Source of the DNA: Tabrizicola fusiformis
GTDB lineage: Bacteria > Pseudomonadota > Alphaproteobacteria > Rhodobacterales > Rhodobacteraceae
DNA length: 64,000 nucleotides
Reading direction: 5' to 3'
Assembly: GCF_013328815.1 (NCBI RefSeq)
Contig: NZ_JABUHN010000006.1
Span: forward strand, 1 to 64,000
The notes beneath the pieces are model-generated. The model did no database searches. It was given only the letters and a program-made list of their open reading frames with translations, and was not told where the DNA came from. Shown one piece after another: positions 35,346 to 43,615 of this stretch. Positions within the stretch are counted from its first letter, which is position 1. Every line of letters starts with the position of its first letter. A program made the translations under genes and the position numbers.

Positions 35346-35389
35346 CAAATTTCTTCCAAGAAATTTGCAAATTCGTTGCAACGAATTTG
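35346..35389. repeat. Tandem AT-rich palindromes upstream of metY
   Basis: Two 22-bp palindromes stand side by side: CAAATTTCTT-CC-AAGAAATTTG (35346-35367) and CAAATTCGTTG/CAACGAATTTG (35368-35389). Both share the outer CAAATT and AATTTG. They form an AT-rich island in GC-rich DNA, 6 bp after the acyltransferase stop. Confidence 0.85.
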
Positions 35390-35511
35390 GCTCGTCCCCC
35401 TTGGTCCGCCTCAATTGCCGCAGGGCAGTCTTCGGCCGAAAGCCGCGCCTCCCCCTTCACAAGCTCGCGCCCGGCGCCTAGCCTGCGCACCATAACTGCT
35501 GGGAGGCATCC

Positions 35512-36801
35512 ATGACCGACAGACCTTTGGGCTTCGACACGCTCGCCATTCACGCGGGCACGGCCCCCGATCCGGCCACCGGCGCGCGCCAGGTGCCGAT
35601 CTATCAGACCACGGCCTATGTGTTCCGCGACGCCGATCACGCCGCCAAGCTCTTCAACCTGCAAGAGGTCGGCTATATCTACTCGCGGCTGACCAACCCG
35701 ACGGTTTCGGCGCTGGCCAACCGGGTCTGCGCGCTTGAGGGTGGCGCGGGGGCGATCTGCTGCTCTTCCGGCCATGCGGCGCAGATCATGGCGCTCTTCC
35801 CGCTGATGGGTCCGGGCAAGAACATCGTCGCCTCGTCGCGGCTGTACGGCGGCACGATCACCCAGTTTTCCCAGACGATCAAACGCTTTGGCTGGTCGGC
35901 CAAGTTTGTCGATACCGACGATCTTCTGGCCGTCGAACATGCCATCGACGAGAATACCCGCGCCATCTTCTGCGAAACCATCGCCAACCCCGGCGGCTAT
36001 GTCAGCGACCTTGATGCGCTGGCCCGCATCGCCGATCGGGCGGGCGTCCCGCTGATCGTGGACAACACCACCGCCACGCCTTACCTCTGCAAACCCATCG
36101 AGCATGGCGCGACACTGGTCGTGCATTCGGCCACCAAATACCTGACCGGCAACGGCACGGTGACGGGCGGCGTTGTGGTGGATTCGGGCAAGTTCGACTG
36201 GTCCGCCTCGGGCAAGTTCCCCTCGCTGTCGGAACCGGAACCCGCCTATCACGGGCTGGCCTTCCACCCCGCACTGGGGGCGATGGCCTTCACCTTCCAT
36301 TCCATCGCCGTCGGCCTGCGCGATCTGGGCATGACGATGAACCCGCAAGGCGCCCATTACACCCTGATGGGGATCGAGACGCTGGGCCTGCGGATGCAGC
36401 GCCACGTCGAGAATGCCGCCATTGTCGCCGAATGGCTGGAGCAAGACCCCCGCGTCGAGTTTGTGACCTATGCCGGGCTGCACTCCTCGCCCTATCGCAA
36501 GCGCGCGGAAATGATCGTGCCCAAGGGGGCCGGGGCGCTTTTCACCTTCGCGGTCAAGGGCGGGTATGAGGCTTGCGTGAAACTGGTGGACAGCCTCAAG
36601 CTGTTCTCCCATGTCGCCAACCTCGGCGACACCCGCAGCCTGATCATCCACCCCGCCTCGACCACCCACCGCCAGTTGGAGGAAGAGGCGCAAATCCGCG
36701 CCGGCGCCGCCCCCAACGTGGTCCGCGTCTCCATCGGTATCGAAGACCCCGCCGACATCATCGCCGATCTGGACCAGGCGCTGACCAAGGCCGTGGGGTA
36801 A
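35512..36801 (+). CDS. metY: O-acetylhomoserine sulfhydrylase (aminocarboxypropyltransferase)
   Basis: Makes homocysteine (or methionine) from O-acetylhomoserine and sulfide (or methanethiol), a PLP-dependent Cys/Met metabolism enzyme. The 429-residue protein starts [31 protein letters not shown] and shows the PLP lysine in [16 protein letters not shown] and the C-terminal [13 protein letters not shown]. Length fits the family. TGGGAGGCATCC precedes the ATG. The 172-bp region upstream holds tandem palindromes but no riboswitch that I can recognise. A 28-bp palindrome lies 8 bp after the stop. Confidence 0.95.
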   Translation: MTDRPLGFDTLAIHAGTAPDPATGARQVPIYQTTAYVFRDADHAAKLFNLQEVGYIYSRLTNPTVSALANRVCALEGGAGAICCSSGHAAQIMALFPLMGPGKNIVASSRLYGGTITQFSQTIKRFGWSAKFVDTDDLLAVEHAIDENTRAIFCETIANPGGYVSDLDALARIADRAGVPLIVDNTTATPYLCKPIEHGATLVVHSATKYLTGNGTVTGGVVVDSGKFDWSASGKFPSLSEPEPAYHGLAFHPALGAMAFTFHSIAVGLRDLGMTMNPQGAHYTLMGIETLGLRMQRHVENAAIVAEWLEQDPRVEFVTYAGLHSSPYRKRAEMIVPKGAGALFTFAVKGGYEACVKLVDSLKLFSHVANLGDTRSLIIHPASTTHRQLEEEAQIRAGAAPNVVRVSIGIEDPADIIADLDQALTKAVG

Positions 36802-36809
36802 GGGATACG

Positions 36810-36837
36810 GTAGGATGGGCAATATTGCCCATCCTAC
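36810..36837. repeat. Perfect 28-bp palindrome of the GGATGGGCA family
   Basis: GTAGGATGGGCAAT / ATTGCCCATCCTAC, fully symmetrical, between the converging metY and SIMPL genes. It belongs to the same family as 22206-22267 and 62178-62280 and may serve as a shared terminator hairpin here. Confidence 0.85.
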
Positions 36838-36853
36838 GCAACACCCGGCAGGC

Positions 36854-37558
36854 TTACTGCACGATCTCGTAAGTCACCGTCACCGCCGCGCTCAGCCCGA
36901 TCTCCCCGGCTTCGACCGGCACCGGGGCCGAGGCGGCGTCGGCCTTGAACATCGGCATCGGGCCGCCATAGCCGCCGCCTTCGCTGATCGACAGCACGCG
37001 GCCCAGCTTCACCCCCGCCGCCGCGGCCAAGAGTTCGGCCCGGGCGCGGGCGTCTTCGGTGGCCGCCTTGCGCGCCTGATCCAGCACCGGGCGCGGCGAG
37101 GCCAGCTCAAAGCTGATGCCATTCAGCGTATTGGCCCCATCGGTGATCGCAGCATCCAGAACCGCGCCCAGCTTGCCCACTTCACGCACCCGCACGCTCA
37201 ACTGGTTCGAGGCGGTATAGCCGGTGATGGTCTGCGGCTGATTGCTGCTGCTGTCATAGCCGGTCCAGTTGGGGTTCAGCGACAGGCTTGCCGTCTGCAG
37301 ATCGCGCGGCTCGATCCCCGCCGCTTTCAGCTGCTCGATCACCTGCGCCAGTGCGGCAGTATTGGCCGCCATCGCCTCGGCTGCGGTGGCTGCAACCGTG
37401 GTGACCCCGAGCGAGACCGTCGCCATATCCGGCACCGCCTGCACCGATGCCTCACCCGTCACGGTGATCTGCGGCACCGGCGCCTGTTGCGCCATGGCCG
37501 TTCCCGCCAGCGGCAAGGCCAGCACCGTCGTCAGCATCAGTGTTTTCAGTTTCCGCAT
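36854..37558 (-). CDS. SIMPL-domain exported protein
   Basis: A 234-residue protein of the SIMPL/DUF541 family. It has a Sec signal peptide (MRKLKTLMLTTVLALPLAGTAMAQQ) and the family blocks ITVTGEASVQAVPDMATVSLGVTT, LSLNPNWTGYD and NTLNGISFELASPRPVLDQARKAATEDARARAELLAAAAGVKLG. It is probably periplasmic or outer-membrane associated; the molecular function of the family is poorly known. GAAGGAGG precedes the ATG at 37558; the frame is open to 37726 without support. It is divergent from the 976-residue protein gene. Confidence 0.9.
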   Translation of the reverse strand: MRKLKTLMLTTVLALPLAGTAMAQQAPVPQITVTGEASVQAVPDMATVSLGVTTVAATAAEAMAANTAALAQVIEQLKAAGIEPRDLQTASLSLNPNWTGYDSSSNQPQTITGYTASNQLSVRVREVGKLGAVLDAAITDGANTLNGISFELASPRPVLDQARKAATEDARARAELLAAAAGVKLGRVLSISEGGGYGGPMPMFKADAASAPVPVEAGEIGLSAAVTVTYEIVQ

Positions 37559-37743
37559 CTTTGCCTCCTTCAAGGTCGTCGCGTTCAAGCTGTGATCATG
37601 AAACGCACGGCGCAAGCCCATCCTTGGCCGATCCTTGGCGGTGGGGGGCGTTTTTCTTTCCTTCGGCGAAAAGCTGCTGTAGTTAGCAGAAACCCCACCG
37701 GGGCGCGTTCCCGCGTCCCCGGACAATATGCTAGACCCGTGGA

Positions 37744-40674
37744 ATGAAACCAGCTTTTGCCCTCGACTTCCGGGACAACGCCATCGCTCTCCTGCATCGC
37801 ACCGGCAACGGCTGGCATCAGGTGGGCAGCGTTCCCATCGACGAACCCGACCTGCCTGCGGCGCTTGCCTATCTGCGTGCGACGGCGCTGGGCCTGTCGC
37901 CCCGCGGCATCGCCACCAAACTGGTGATCCCGAACGACCAGATCCTTTATACCACGGTCTCGGCCCCCGCCGCCGATCCGGCGGAAAAGGCGGCGCAGAT
38001 TCGGGCCGCCCTGGCTGGGCGCACGCCTTATGAGGTGGACGAACTGGTGTTCGACTGGTCCGGCCGCGGCGATGAGGTGCAGGTTGCCGTGATCGCCCGC
38101 GAAACCCTGGCCGAGGCCGAGGGGTTCGCCGCCGAGCATCGCTTCAACCCCATCGGTTTTGTGGCTGCACCCGCGCCGGGCGCCTTTGCCGGAGAGCCGT
38201 GGTTCGGCCCCAGCAGCCTTGCCGCGACCCTTTTGCCGCAGGGCGACAGCGTTGAACGGGATGCAGAGCCGATCGCCGTCACCGCCCGGGTTCTGCCCAC
38301 GCCCGAACCGGAACCCGCACCGGAACCTGAGCCCGTGCCGGAGCCGATGGCAGAGCCTGTGGCCGAAGTCCCCGTCGAAGCCGTGGCCGAACCGGAGCCG
38401 CTGGCCGAACCCGTCGCGCCCGAGCCTGCCTTTGTGCCCGAACCTGTCGCGCCTGCCCGTGGCCCGGCACTGTCGATCAATCCGCCGGTGATGGCGCCGC
38501 CCGCCCCCGAGCCGGTCGAAGCGGTTCTGCCAGCAGAACCGCCCGCGCCCGCCCTGCCCGCGGAACCCGCCGATCTGCCGGACGAAGATCTTGCACCGCA
38601 AGGGTTTTTCACCGGTCAGACCACCGCGCCCCGACCAGAGCCGGAACCGGAAGAGCTTCTGGCCGCCGATCCCGACCTGAACCCGATGGCGATGTTCACG
38701 GCCCCGGCAGAGGTTGCGGCGCCCGAACCCGCCTTTGACCCCGCCCCGGCAGAGCCTGCCGAAGAGGCACCGATGGCGCTGGATGTCGATGATGAGGCCG
38801 AACCGCCGCGCCCGGCCTCCAGCGTGACCGCCCCAGGGATCGAGGATGACACGCCACCGATGCCGGCCTGGACCCCGGCCATGGCCTTTGCCAGCCGCCG
38901 CGCCGCCGAGACGGCGGGGACGGCAGGCAAGCCATCGGCAGCCAAGGCCCCGGCGGTGGAACGCCCCGCAGCGGCGCGTCCGCTGCCAAGCGCGCCACCG
39001 CGTGGCGACCGCCCCGCCCTTGGCGCCGCCCCCAAGCCGCCCCGCCCCGCCGTGGCCCCCGCCCTGCGCGATGGCAAGGCGGGAAAGGGGCTGGGCGCGC
39101 TGGTGACCGCCCCGGGCCTTGCCGGCAAGGGCAAGAAAAAACCGGCCCTTCCCGCCGCGGCAGCCGTTGCCGTGGGAACCGAGGCTGCGCCCACCACCGC
39201 CAGACCCGCCGCAGCGGCAAGCCCGGCGCGCCCCTCGGCCTTCGGCGGCCTTGGCGGACGCCCCGACCCGGTGCGTGGCAAGCCGCGTCATCTGGGGCTG
39301 ATCCTTGTCGGCTTGCTGCTCTTGTTCCTTGCCGTGGTGGCGGCCTGGTCCTCGATCACCCTGTCCTCGATGCAGGGGGAAACCCCGGACGCGGTGCAAA
39401 GCGCCGCGACCGATACCTCCGTTGCGGCGCCAACCGATCTTGCGGCGGATCAGGCCGGCGACATCCCCGATCCTGCGGATGAAATGCTGGCCGACATGCA
39501 GGATCCGGCGGATTTCGCCGAAACCACCGCCGAACCCGCCCCGGCAGAAGAGGTCGCCGCAGCCGACCTGCCTGTCGCCGATGCCCCCGCCACCCCGGCA
39601 CCACAGACCAGCGAGATGGAGGCTGCGCCGCCGCCCGCCTCGGGCACGCAGGACGAAATCTTTCTTGCCACGATGGACGCCCCCCCGGCGCCCGCCGATC
39701 CTCTGACCCTGCCTTCGCCCGAAGGGCGCGGCGACAGCCTGCCCACGGCGCAGGCTGCCCCCCCGCCCTTTGGCACCGTCTATCAATTCGACGATCAGGG
39801 TCTGATCAAGCCGACACCCGAAGGCATCGTCACCCCCGAAGGCGTGACCCTGATCGCGGGCAAGCCGCCGCGTGTGCCGCCCGCCCGGCCCGAGGCGCTG
39901 ACAACCGTCGCGACCCCTGCCACGACCGAAACCGCGTCAGAAACACCCGAGGCGGCACCCGCCGCCGATCCCGCCCTTGCCGGCTTTCGGCCGCGCGCCC
40001 GCCCTGCGGGGCTGACCCCGCCTGCCGCCAATCCTGACGACGGCACCTCGCTTGCCCCCGCAGCCGACAGCCGCTTTGCCAGTCTGCGCCCCCGGCTGCG
40101 GCCCGAATCCGTGCTGGCCGCCGGGCAGGCGGCGCGGCAGGCTTCGGCCAGCGCCTCCCTCGCGGCGCAGTCGGAAATTGCCGCGCAAGAGGCCAGTGCC
40201 GGGATCAGCCCGCTGGCCGTCGCCATTTCGCGCAAACCCGTTTCGCGCCCCGCCGATCTGTCGCGCTCGGTCGAGGCGGCGGTGGCCGAGGCGACCCGGC
40301 CCGCCGCCAAGCCCGAACCGGAACCCGAGCCGGTGAAGACCGCCGCGAAATCCTCGTCCAAGGCCACGGAACCCGCGCATGAAGCGGATGACGAGCCGGA
40401 AATCGCTTCGGCTGCCCCCTCGATCCCGACCAAGGCTTCGGTGGCGAAACAGGCCACGTTCAGCAATGCCATTGATCTGGGCAAGACCAACCTGATCGGC
40501 GTCTATGGCACGCAGTCGAAACGCTATGCGCTGGTGCGCAGTTCCAACGGCTCTTACAAAAAGGTCCGGGTCGGCGACCGGATCGACGGCGGCAAGGTGG
40601 CCGCCATCACCGACAACGAGCTGCGCTATCAGAAAGGCTCACGCCTTGTGGTGCTGAAACTGCCCAAGGGCTGA
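37744..40674 (+). CDS. 976-residue membrane protein with GspL/PilM-like and GspC/PilP-like ends
   Basis: Residues 1-145 (FALDFRDNAIALLHR, KLVIPNDQILYTTVSAP, QIRAALAGRTPYEVDELVFDW, EVQVAVIARETLAEAEGFA) resemble the cytoplasmic actin-like domain of PilM/GspL. A 330-residue Pro/Glu/Ala-rich linker follows, then one transmembrane helix (517-536), another disordered stretch with RPR and SRPADL motifs (749-755, 782-787, 834-839), and a compact C-terminal domain (about 912-974, NLIGVYGTQSKRYALVRS, VRVGDRIDGGKVAAI) resembling the GspC HR/PilP fold. Such proteins are often misnamed IF-2 because of Pro/Ala richness; no GTPase motif is present. Residues 654-663 (LTLPSPEGRG) stem from a palindromic DNA element. 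Function unknown. Confidence 0.8.
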   Translation: MKPAFALDFRDNAIALLHRTGNGWHQVGSVPIDEPDLPAALAYLRATALGLSPRGIATKLVIPNDQILYTTVSAPAADPAEKAAQIRAALAGRTPYEVDELVFDWSGRGDEVQVAVIARETLAEAEGFAAEHRFNPIGFVAAPAPGAFAGEPWFGPSSLAATLLPQGDSVERDAEPIAVTARVLPTPEPEPAPEPEPVPEPMAEPVAEVPVEAVAEPEPLAEPVAPEPAFVPEPVAPARGPALSINPPVMAPPAPEPVEAVLPAEPPAPALPAEPADLPDEDLAPQGFFTGQTTAPRPEPEPEELLAADPDLNPMAMFTAPAEVAAPEPAFDPAPAEPAEEAPMALDVDDEAEPPRPASSVTAPGIEDDTPPMPAWTPAMAFASRRAAETAGTAGKPSAAKAPAVERPAAARPLPSAPPRGDRPALGAAPKPPRPAVAPALRDGKAGKGLGALVTAPGLAGKGKKKPALPAAAAVAVGTEAAPTTARPAAAASPARPSAFGGLGGRPDPVRGKPRHLGLILVGLLLLFLAVVAAWSSITLSSMQGETPDAVQSAATDTSVAAPTDLAADQAGDIPDPADEMLADMQDPADFAETTAEPAPAEEVAAADLPVADAPATPAPQTSEMEAAPPPASGTQDEIFLATMDAPPAPADPLTLPSPEGRGDSLPTAQAAPPPFGTVYQFDDQGLIKPTPEGIVTPEGVTLIAGKPPRVPPARPEALTTVATPATTETASETPEAAPAADPALAGFRPRARPAGLTPPAANPDDGTSLAPAADSRFASLRPRLRPESVLAAGQAARQASASASLAAQSEIAAQEASAGISPLAVAISRKPVSRPADLSRSVEAAVAEATRPAAKPEPEPEPVKTAAKSSSKATEPAHEADDEPEIASAAPSIPTKASVAKQATFSNAIDLGKTNLIGVYGTQSKRYALVRSSNGSYKKVRVGDRIDGGKVAAITDNELRYQKGSRLVVLKLPKG
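39703..39732. repeat. Palindromic element inside the 976-residue protein gene
   Basis: Encodes LTLPSPEGRG in frame. Its core CCTTCG-CC-CGAAGG (39712-39725) is a hairpin. The peptide LTLPSPEGRG is a familiar product of REP-like sequences that have inserted in genes. It lies in a disordered periplasmic stretch. Confidence 0.65.
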
Positions 40675-40679
40675 GGCGG

Positions 40680-41780
40680 TCACTCCGCCGCCAGCACCCC
40701 GCGCTCGATCTGGTCGCGCTCGATCGACTCGAACAGTGCCTTGAAATTGCCCTCGCCAAAGCCCTGATCGCCCTTGCGCTGGATGAATTCAAAGAAGATC
40801 GGCCCGATCACGGTTTTCGAGAAGATCTGCAACAGCACCTTGGTCTCACCGCCGCCCACCACGCCTTCGCCGTCGATCAGGATGCCATGTTTGGCCATCC
40901 GCTCCAGCGGCTCGTCATGGCCTGCGACCCGCTCGCGGCTCATCTCGTAATAGGCCCAGTTCGGCTTGGGCATGAAGCGCAGGCCGCGGGCGTGGATTTC
41001 ATCGGCGGCGTCATAGATGCTTTCGGTGCCGACCGCGATATGCTGAATGCCCTCGCCGTTGTAGCGGCGCAGGTATTCGATGATCTGGCCTGTCTCGCCC
41101 TTGTCCTCGTTGATCGGAATGCGGATGCGGCCACAGGGCGACTGCATCGCCTGGCTGCGGAAGCCGGTGTATTTTCCGTCAATGTCAAAGAAGGTGATCT
41201 GCTTGAAGTTGAACAGCTTTTCATAGAAAGCCGCCCATTTCCCGGTGTTGCCCTTGTGGACATTATGGGTCAGATGGTCGAGATAGTGGAACCCCACCCC
41301 CGCCGGTTTCGCCACGTCCAGCCAGTCGAAATCACCATAGGGATGGCCGGTGCCCCGCGCCGCATAGGCATCGGTGAAATAGATCAGGCTGCCGCCGATC
41401 CCCACCACCGCAGGCAGGTCCAGCGCCTTGCCCGGGCCGGTGTATTCCGCCGCCCCCTGTGCCACCGCATGGGCCAGCGCCGCCGCCGCATCGACCACCC
41501 GCCAGCCCATCGACGGCGCGCAGGGCCCATGATCCTGCACGAAACGGCGGGCATGGCTTTCGGGATCGTCGTTCAGAATATAGGTCACATCGCCCTGCTG
41601 CCACAGTTCGATCGCCCGGCTGCGGTGCCGCGCCACAAGGGCAAAGCCCATGCGGTGAAACACCTCGCGCAGCGTGTCCGGCTCGGGATGGGCGAATTCG
41701 ATGAACTCCATCCCGTCGGTGCCCGCCGGATTTTCGGGGCTGATTGTGGCAAGCGGCGCGGAATGCGGGAACGGACCCAT
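40680..41780 (-). CDS. 4-hydroxyphenylpyruvate dioxygenase family protein, copy 1
   Basis: A 366-residue two-domain VOC-fold, non-haem iron enzyme, expected to convert 4-hydroxyphenylpyruvate to homogentisate in tyrosine catabolism. Iron ligands are the His in GVGFHYLDHLTHNV, the His in GEGIQHIAVGT and the Glu in PIFFEFIQRKGD. The ATG at 41780 (MGPFPHSAPLATIS) follows AAAGGTTC; the frame is open to 41897. It lies directly downstream of a paralogue on the same strand with about 148 bp between them. The two may differ in regulation or substrate. Confidence 0.9.
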   Translation of the reverse strand: MGPFPHSAPLATISPENPAGTDGMEFIEFAHPEPDTLREVFHRMGFALVARHRSRAIELWQQGDVTYILNDDPESHARRFVQDHGPCAPSMGWRVVDAAAALAHAVAQGAAEYTGPGKALDLPAVVGIGGSLIYFTDAYAARGTGHPYGDFDWLDVAKPAGVGFHYLDHLTHNVHKGNTGKWAAFYEKLFNFKQITFFDIDGKYTGFRSQAMQSPCGRIRIPINEDKGETGQIIEYLRRYNGEGIQHIAVGTESIYDAADEIHARGLRFMPKPNWAYYEMSRERVAGHDEPLERMAKHGILIDGEGVVGGGETKVLLQIFSKTVIGPIFFEFIQRKGDQGFGEGNFKALFESIERDQIERGVLAAE

Positions 41781-41928
41781 GGCAGAACCTTTCAAAAAGC
41801 CTTGCCAGATTGGGGCCGAAATGTGGCGGAAATCGGACAGCAATTGCCGCAGTTCCGGGAAAGACCGTTTCCGAAACTGCGACTTTTGCAAGTGCAATCA
41901 ATACGTTGTCATATCACATGAAACGGTT

Positions 41929-43023
41929 CTACGCCCCCTGCAACACGCCCCGCTCAATCTGATCCGCCTCGATGCTTTCAAACAGGGCGCGGAAATTGCC
42001 CTCGCCAAAGCCATCATCGCCCTTGCGCTGGATGAACTCGAAGAAGATCGGCCCGATCACGGTTTTCGAGAAAATCTGCAACAAAATCCGCGTCTCACCG
42101 CCATCCACCACGCCTTCGCCGTCGATCAGGATGCCGTGTTGCGCCATGCGCTCCAGCGGCTCCTCATGGCCGATGACCCGGGTTTTCGACAGCTCGTAAT
42201 AGGCCATCGGCGGCTTGGGCATGAATTTCAGCCCTCGCGCGGCAATCTCATCGGTCGCGCTGTAAAGATCATCCGTGCCCACGGCGATATGCTGGATGCC
42301 CTCGCCGTTGTAGCGGCGCAGGTATTCCACGATCTGCCCGGTCTCGCCGCGATCCTCGTTGATCGGAATGCGGATGCGGCCGCAGGGGCTGGTCAGCGCG
42401 CGGGAATAAAGCCCGGTATACTTGCCCTCGATGTCGAAGAACCGGATCTGGCGAAAGCCGAACAGCCGCTGATAAAAGCCGAACCACAGGTCCATATTGC
42501 CCTTGTGAACATTGTGGGTCAGGTGGTCGAGATAGTGGAACCCCACACCGGCCGGTTTTGCCGCCGTGACGAAATCGAACCCGTCATAGGGATTGATCCC
42601 GGGGCCATAGTCATCGGTGAAATAGATCAGGCTGCCGCCGATGCCGACAATCGCCGGCCAGTCCAGAAGCTTGCCCGGCCCCTCATAGGGCGTGGCGCCA
42701 TTGGCGACGGCATGGGCAAAGGCATGGGCGGCATCCACCACCCGCCAGCCCATCGAGGGGGCGCAGGGCCCGTGTTCCTCGACAAAACGGCGGCCATGGC
42801 TGCCGGGTTCGTCGTTCAGGATATAGGTGATATCGCCTTGCTGCCACAGCTCCACCGCCCGCTCCGGGTGCCGCGCGGTCAGGGTAAAGCCCATGCGGGC
42901 AAAAAGATCGCGCAGCGCCTGCGGCTCGGGATGGGCGAATTCGACAAACTCGAACCCATCGGTGCCGGCGGGATTTTGCGGACCAATCACGGCGCGCGGG
43001 GCGGAATGCGGAAACGGACCCAT
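41929..43023 (-). CDS. 4-hydroxyphenylpyruvate dioxygenase family protein, copy 2
   Basis: A 364-residue paralogue of the neighbouring gene with the same start (MGPFPHSAP), the same iron-ligand blocks (GVGFHYLDHLTHNV, GEGIQHIAVGT, PIFFEFIQRKGD) and long identical stretches such as CGRIRIPINED. They differ most in the loop after LIYFTD (DYGPGINPYDGFDFV against AYAARGTGHPYGDFDWL). GGGAGGTCATC precedes the ATG at 43023. It is divergent from an Lrp-type regulator, with 130 bp between starts, which likely controls the pair. Confidence 0.9.
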   Translation of the reverse strand: MGPFPHSAPRAVIGPQNPAGTDGFEFVEFAHPEPQALRDLFARMGFTLTARHPERAVELWQQGDITYILNDEPGSHGRRFVEEHGPCAPSMGWRVVDAAHAFAHAVANGATPYEGPGKLLDWPAIVGIGGSLIYFTDDYGPGINPYDGFDFVTAAKPAGVGFHYLDHLTHNVHKGNMDLWFGFYQRLFGFRQIRFFDIEGKYTGLYSRALTSPCGRIRIPINEDRGETGQIVEYLRRYNGEGIQHIAVGTDDLYSATDEIAARGLKFMPKPPMAYYELSKTRVIGHEEPLERMAQHGILIDGEGVVDGGETRILLQIFSKTVIGPIFFEFIQRKGDDGFGEGNFRALFESIEADQIERGVLQGA

Positions 43024-43114
43024 GATGACCTCCCAGTCTGGATAACCTAAGTCTAGCGCATGGGTTTTGCGCGGGGTGCGCATGAGACCGTATCATTTGA
43101 CTGTGGAACGCGCG

Positions 43115-43125
43115 ATAATATCGAA
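43115..43125. promoter_or_regulatory. Short AT-rich palindrome between hppD copy 2 and lrp-like gene
   Basis: CGATA-A-TATCG in the 130-bp divergent promoter region. Lrp/AsnC regulators bind AT-rich palindromes and commonly regulate the divergent gene, so this is a candidate operator. Confidence 0.35.
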
Positions 43126-43153
43126 AATCACGACCCAAGCGCGAGAAACCCGC

Positions 43154-43609
43154 ATGATTGACGAAACCGATTCGCAGCTTCTAGCCGCCCTGCAACGCAA
43201 TGCCATACTGACCGCGCAGGAACTGGGCGAGCGTCTGACCCTTTCGGCCAGTCAGGCCGCCCGCCGCCGCGCAAGGCTTGAGGCGGCGGGCCTGATCACC
43301 GGCTATGCCGCAAGGCTGGACCCGGCCCGGCTGGGCCTGACGGTGCAGGCCTTTGTGCAGGTGCAGATGACGGCACATTCGCCCGATACCGCCAAAAGTT
43401 TCGGCAGCCTGATTTCCACCCTGCCCGAGGTGATCTCGGCATGGACATTGACCGGCGAGGCGGACTATCTGTTGCGCGTCTGGTGTGCCGATCTGCCCGC
43501 CCTGAACCGCCTGATTCATCAACGCCTTCTGCCGCATCCGGCGGTTGCGCGGGTTCAGAGCCAGATCGTCATGGACCAGCTCAAGGCCGACGCCCCCCTG
43601 CCAACCTGA
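43154..43609 (+). CDS. Lrp/AsnC-family regulator
   Basis: A 151-residue regulator with an N-terminal winged helix-turn-helix (MIDETDSQLLAALQRNAILTAQELGERLTLSASQAARRRARLEAAGLITGY shape, about 1-55) and a C-terminal RAM/ligand domain (LPEVISAWTLTGEADYLLRVWCADLPALNRLI). The ATG at 43154 is the family start; the frame is open to 43067. Being divergent from the two HPPD-family genes, it is likely to sense an aromatic amino acid and control them. It ends 6 bp before the antiporter gene. Confidence 0.92.
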   Translation: MIDETDSQLLAALQRNAILTAQELGERLTLSASQAARRRARLEAAGLITGYAARLDPARLGLTVQAFVQVQMTAHSPDTAKSFGSLISTLPEVISAWTLTGEADYLLRVWCADLPALNRLIHQRLLPHPAVARVQSQIVMDQLKADAPLPT

Positions 43610-43615
43610 GTTCCG

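Noticed and set aside
35390-35511. SAM-II or other riboswitch upstream of metY
   Set aside because: Some CGGCC-AAAGCCG-like pairing is visible, but the conserved SAM-II pseudoknot core is not; no convincing match.
34459-36822. 787-residue minus-strand frame opposite the acyltransferase and metY
   Set aside because: Shadow frame; crosses the tandem palindromes and has no recognisable domain.
37585-39786. 733-residue minus-strand frame with Gly/Arg repeats
   Set aside because: Mirror of the Pro/Ala/Glu-rich linker of the 976-residue protein.
37744-40674. Translation initiation factor IF-2
   Set aside because: No G1-G4 GTPase motifs; resemblance is only low-complexity Pro/Ala sequence, and there is a transmembrane helix.
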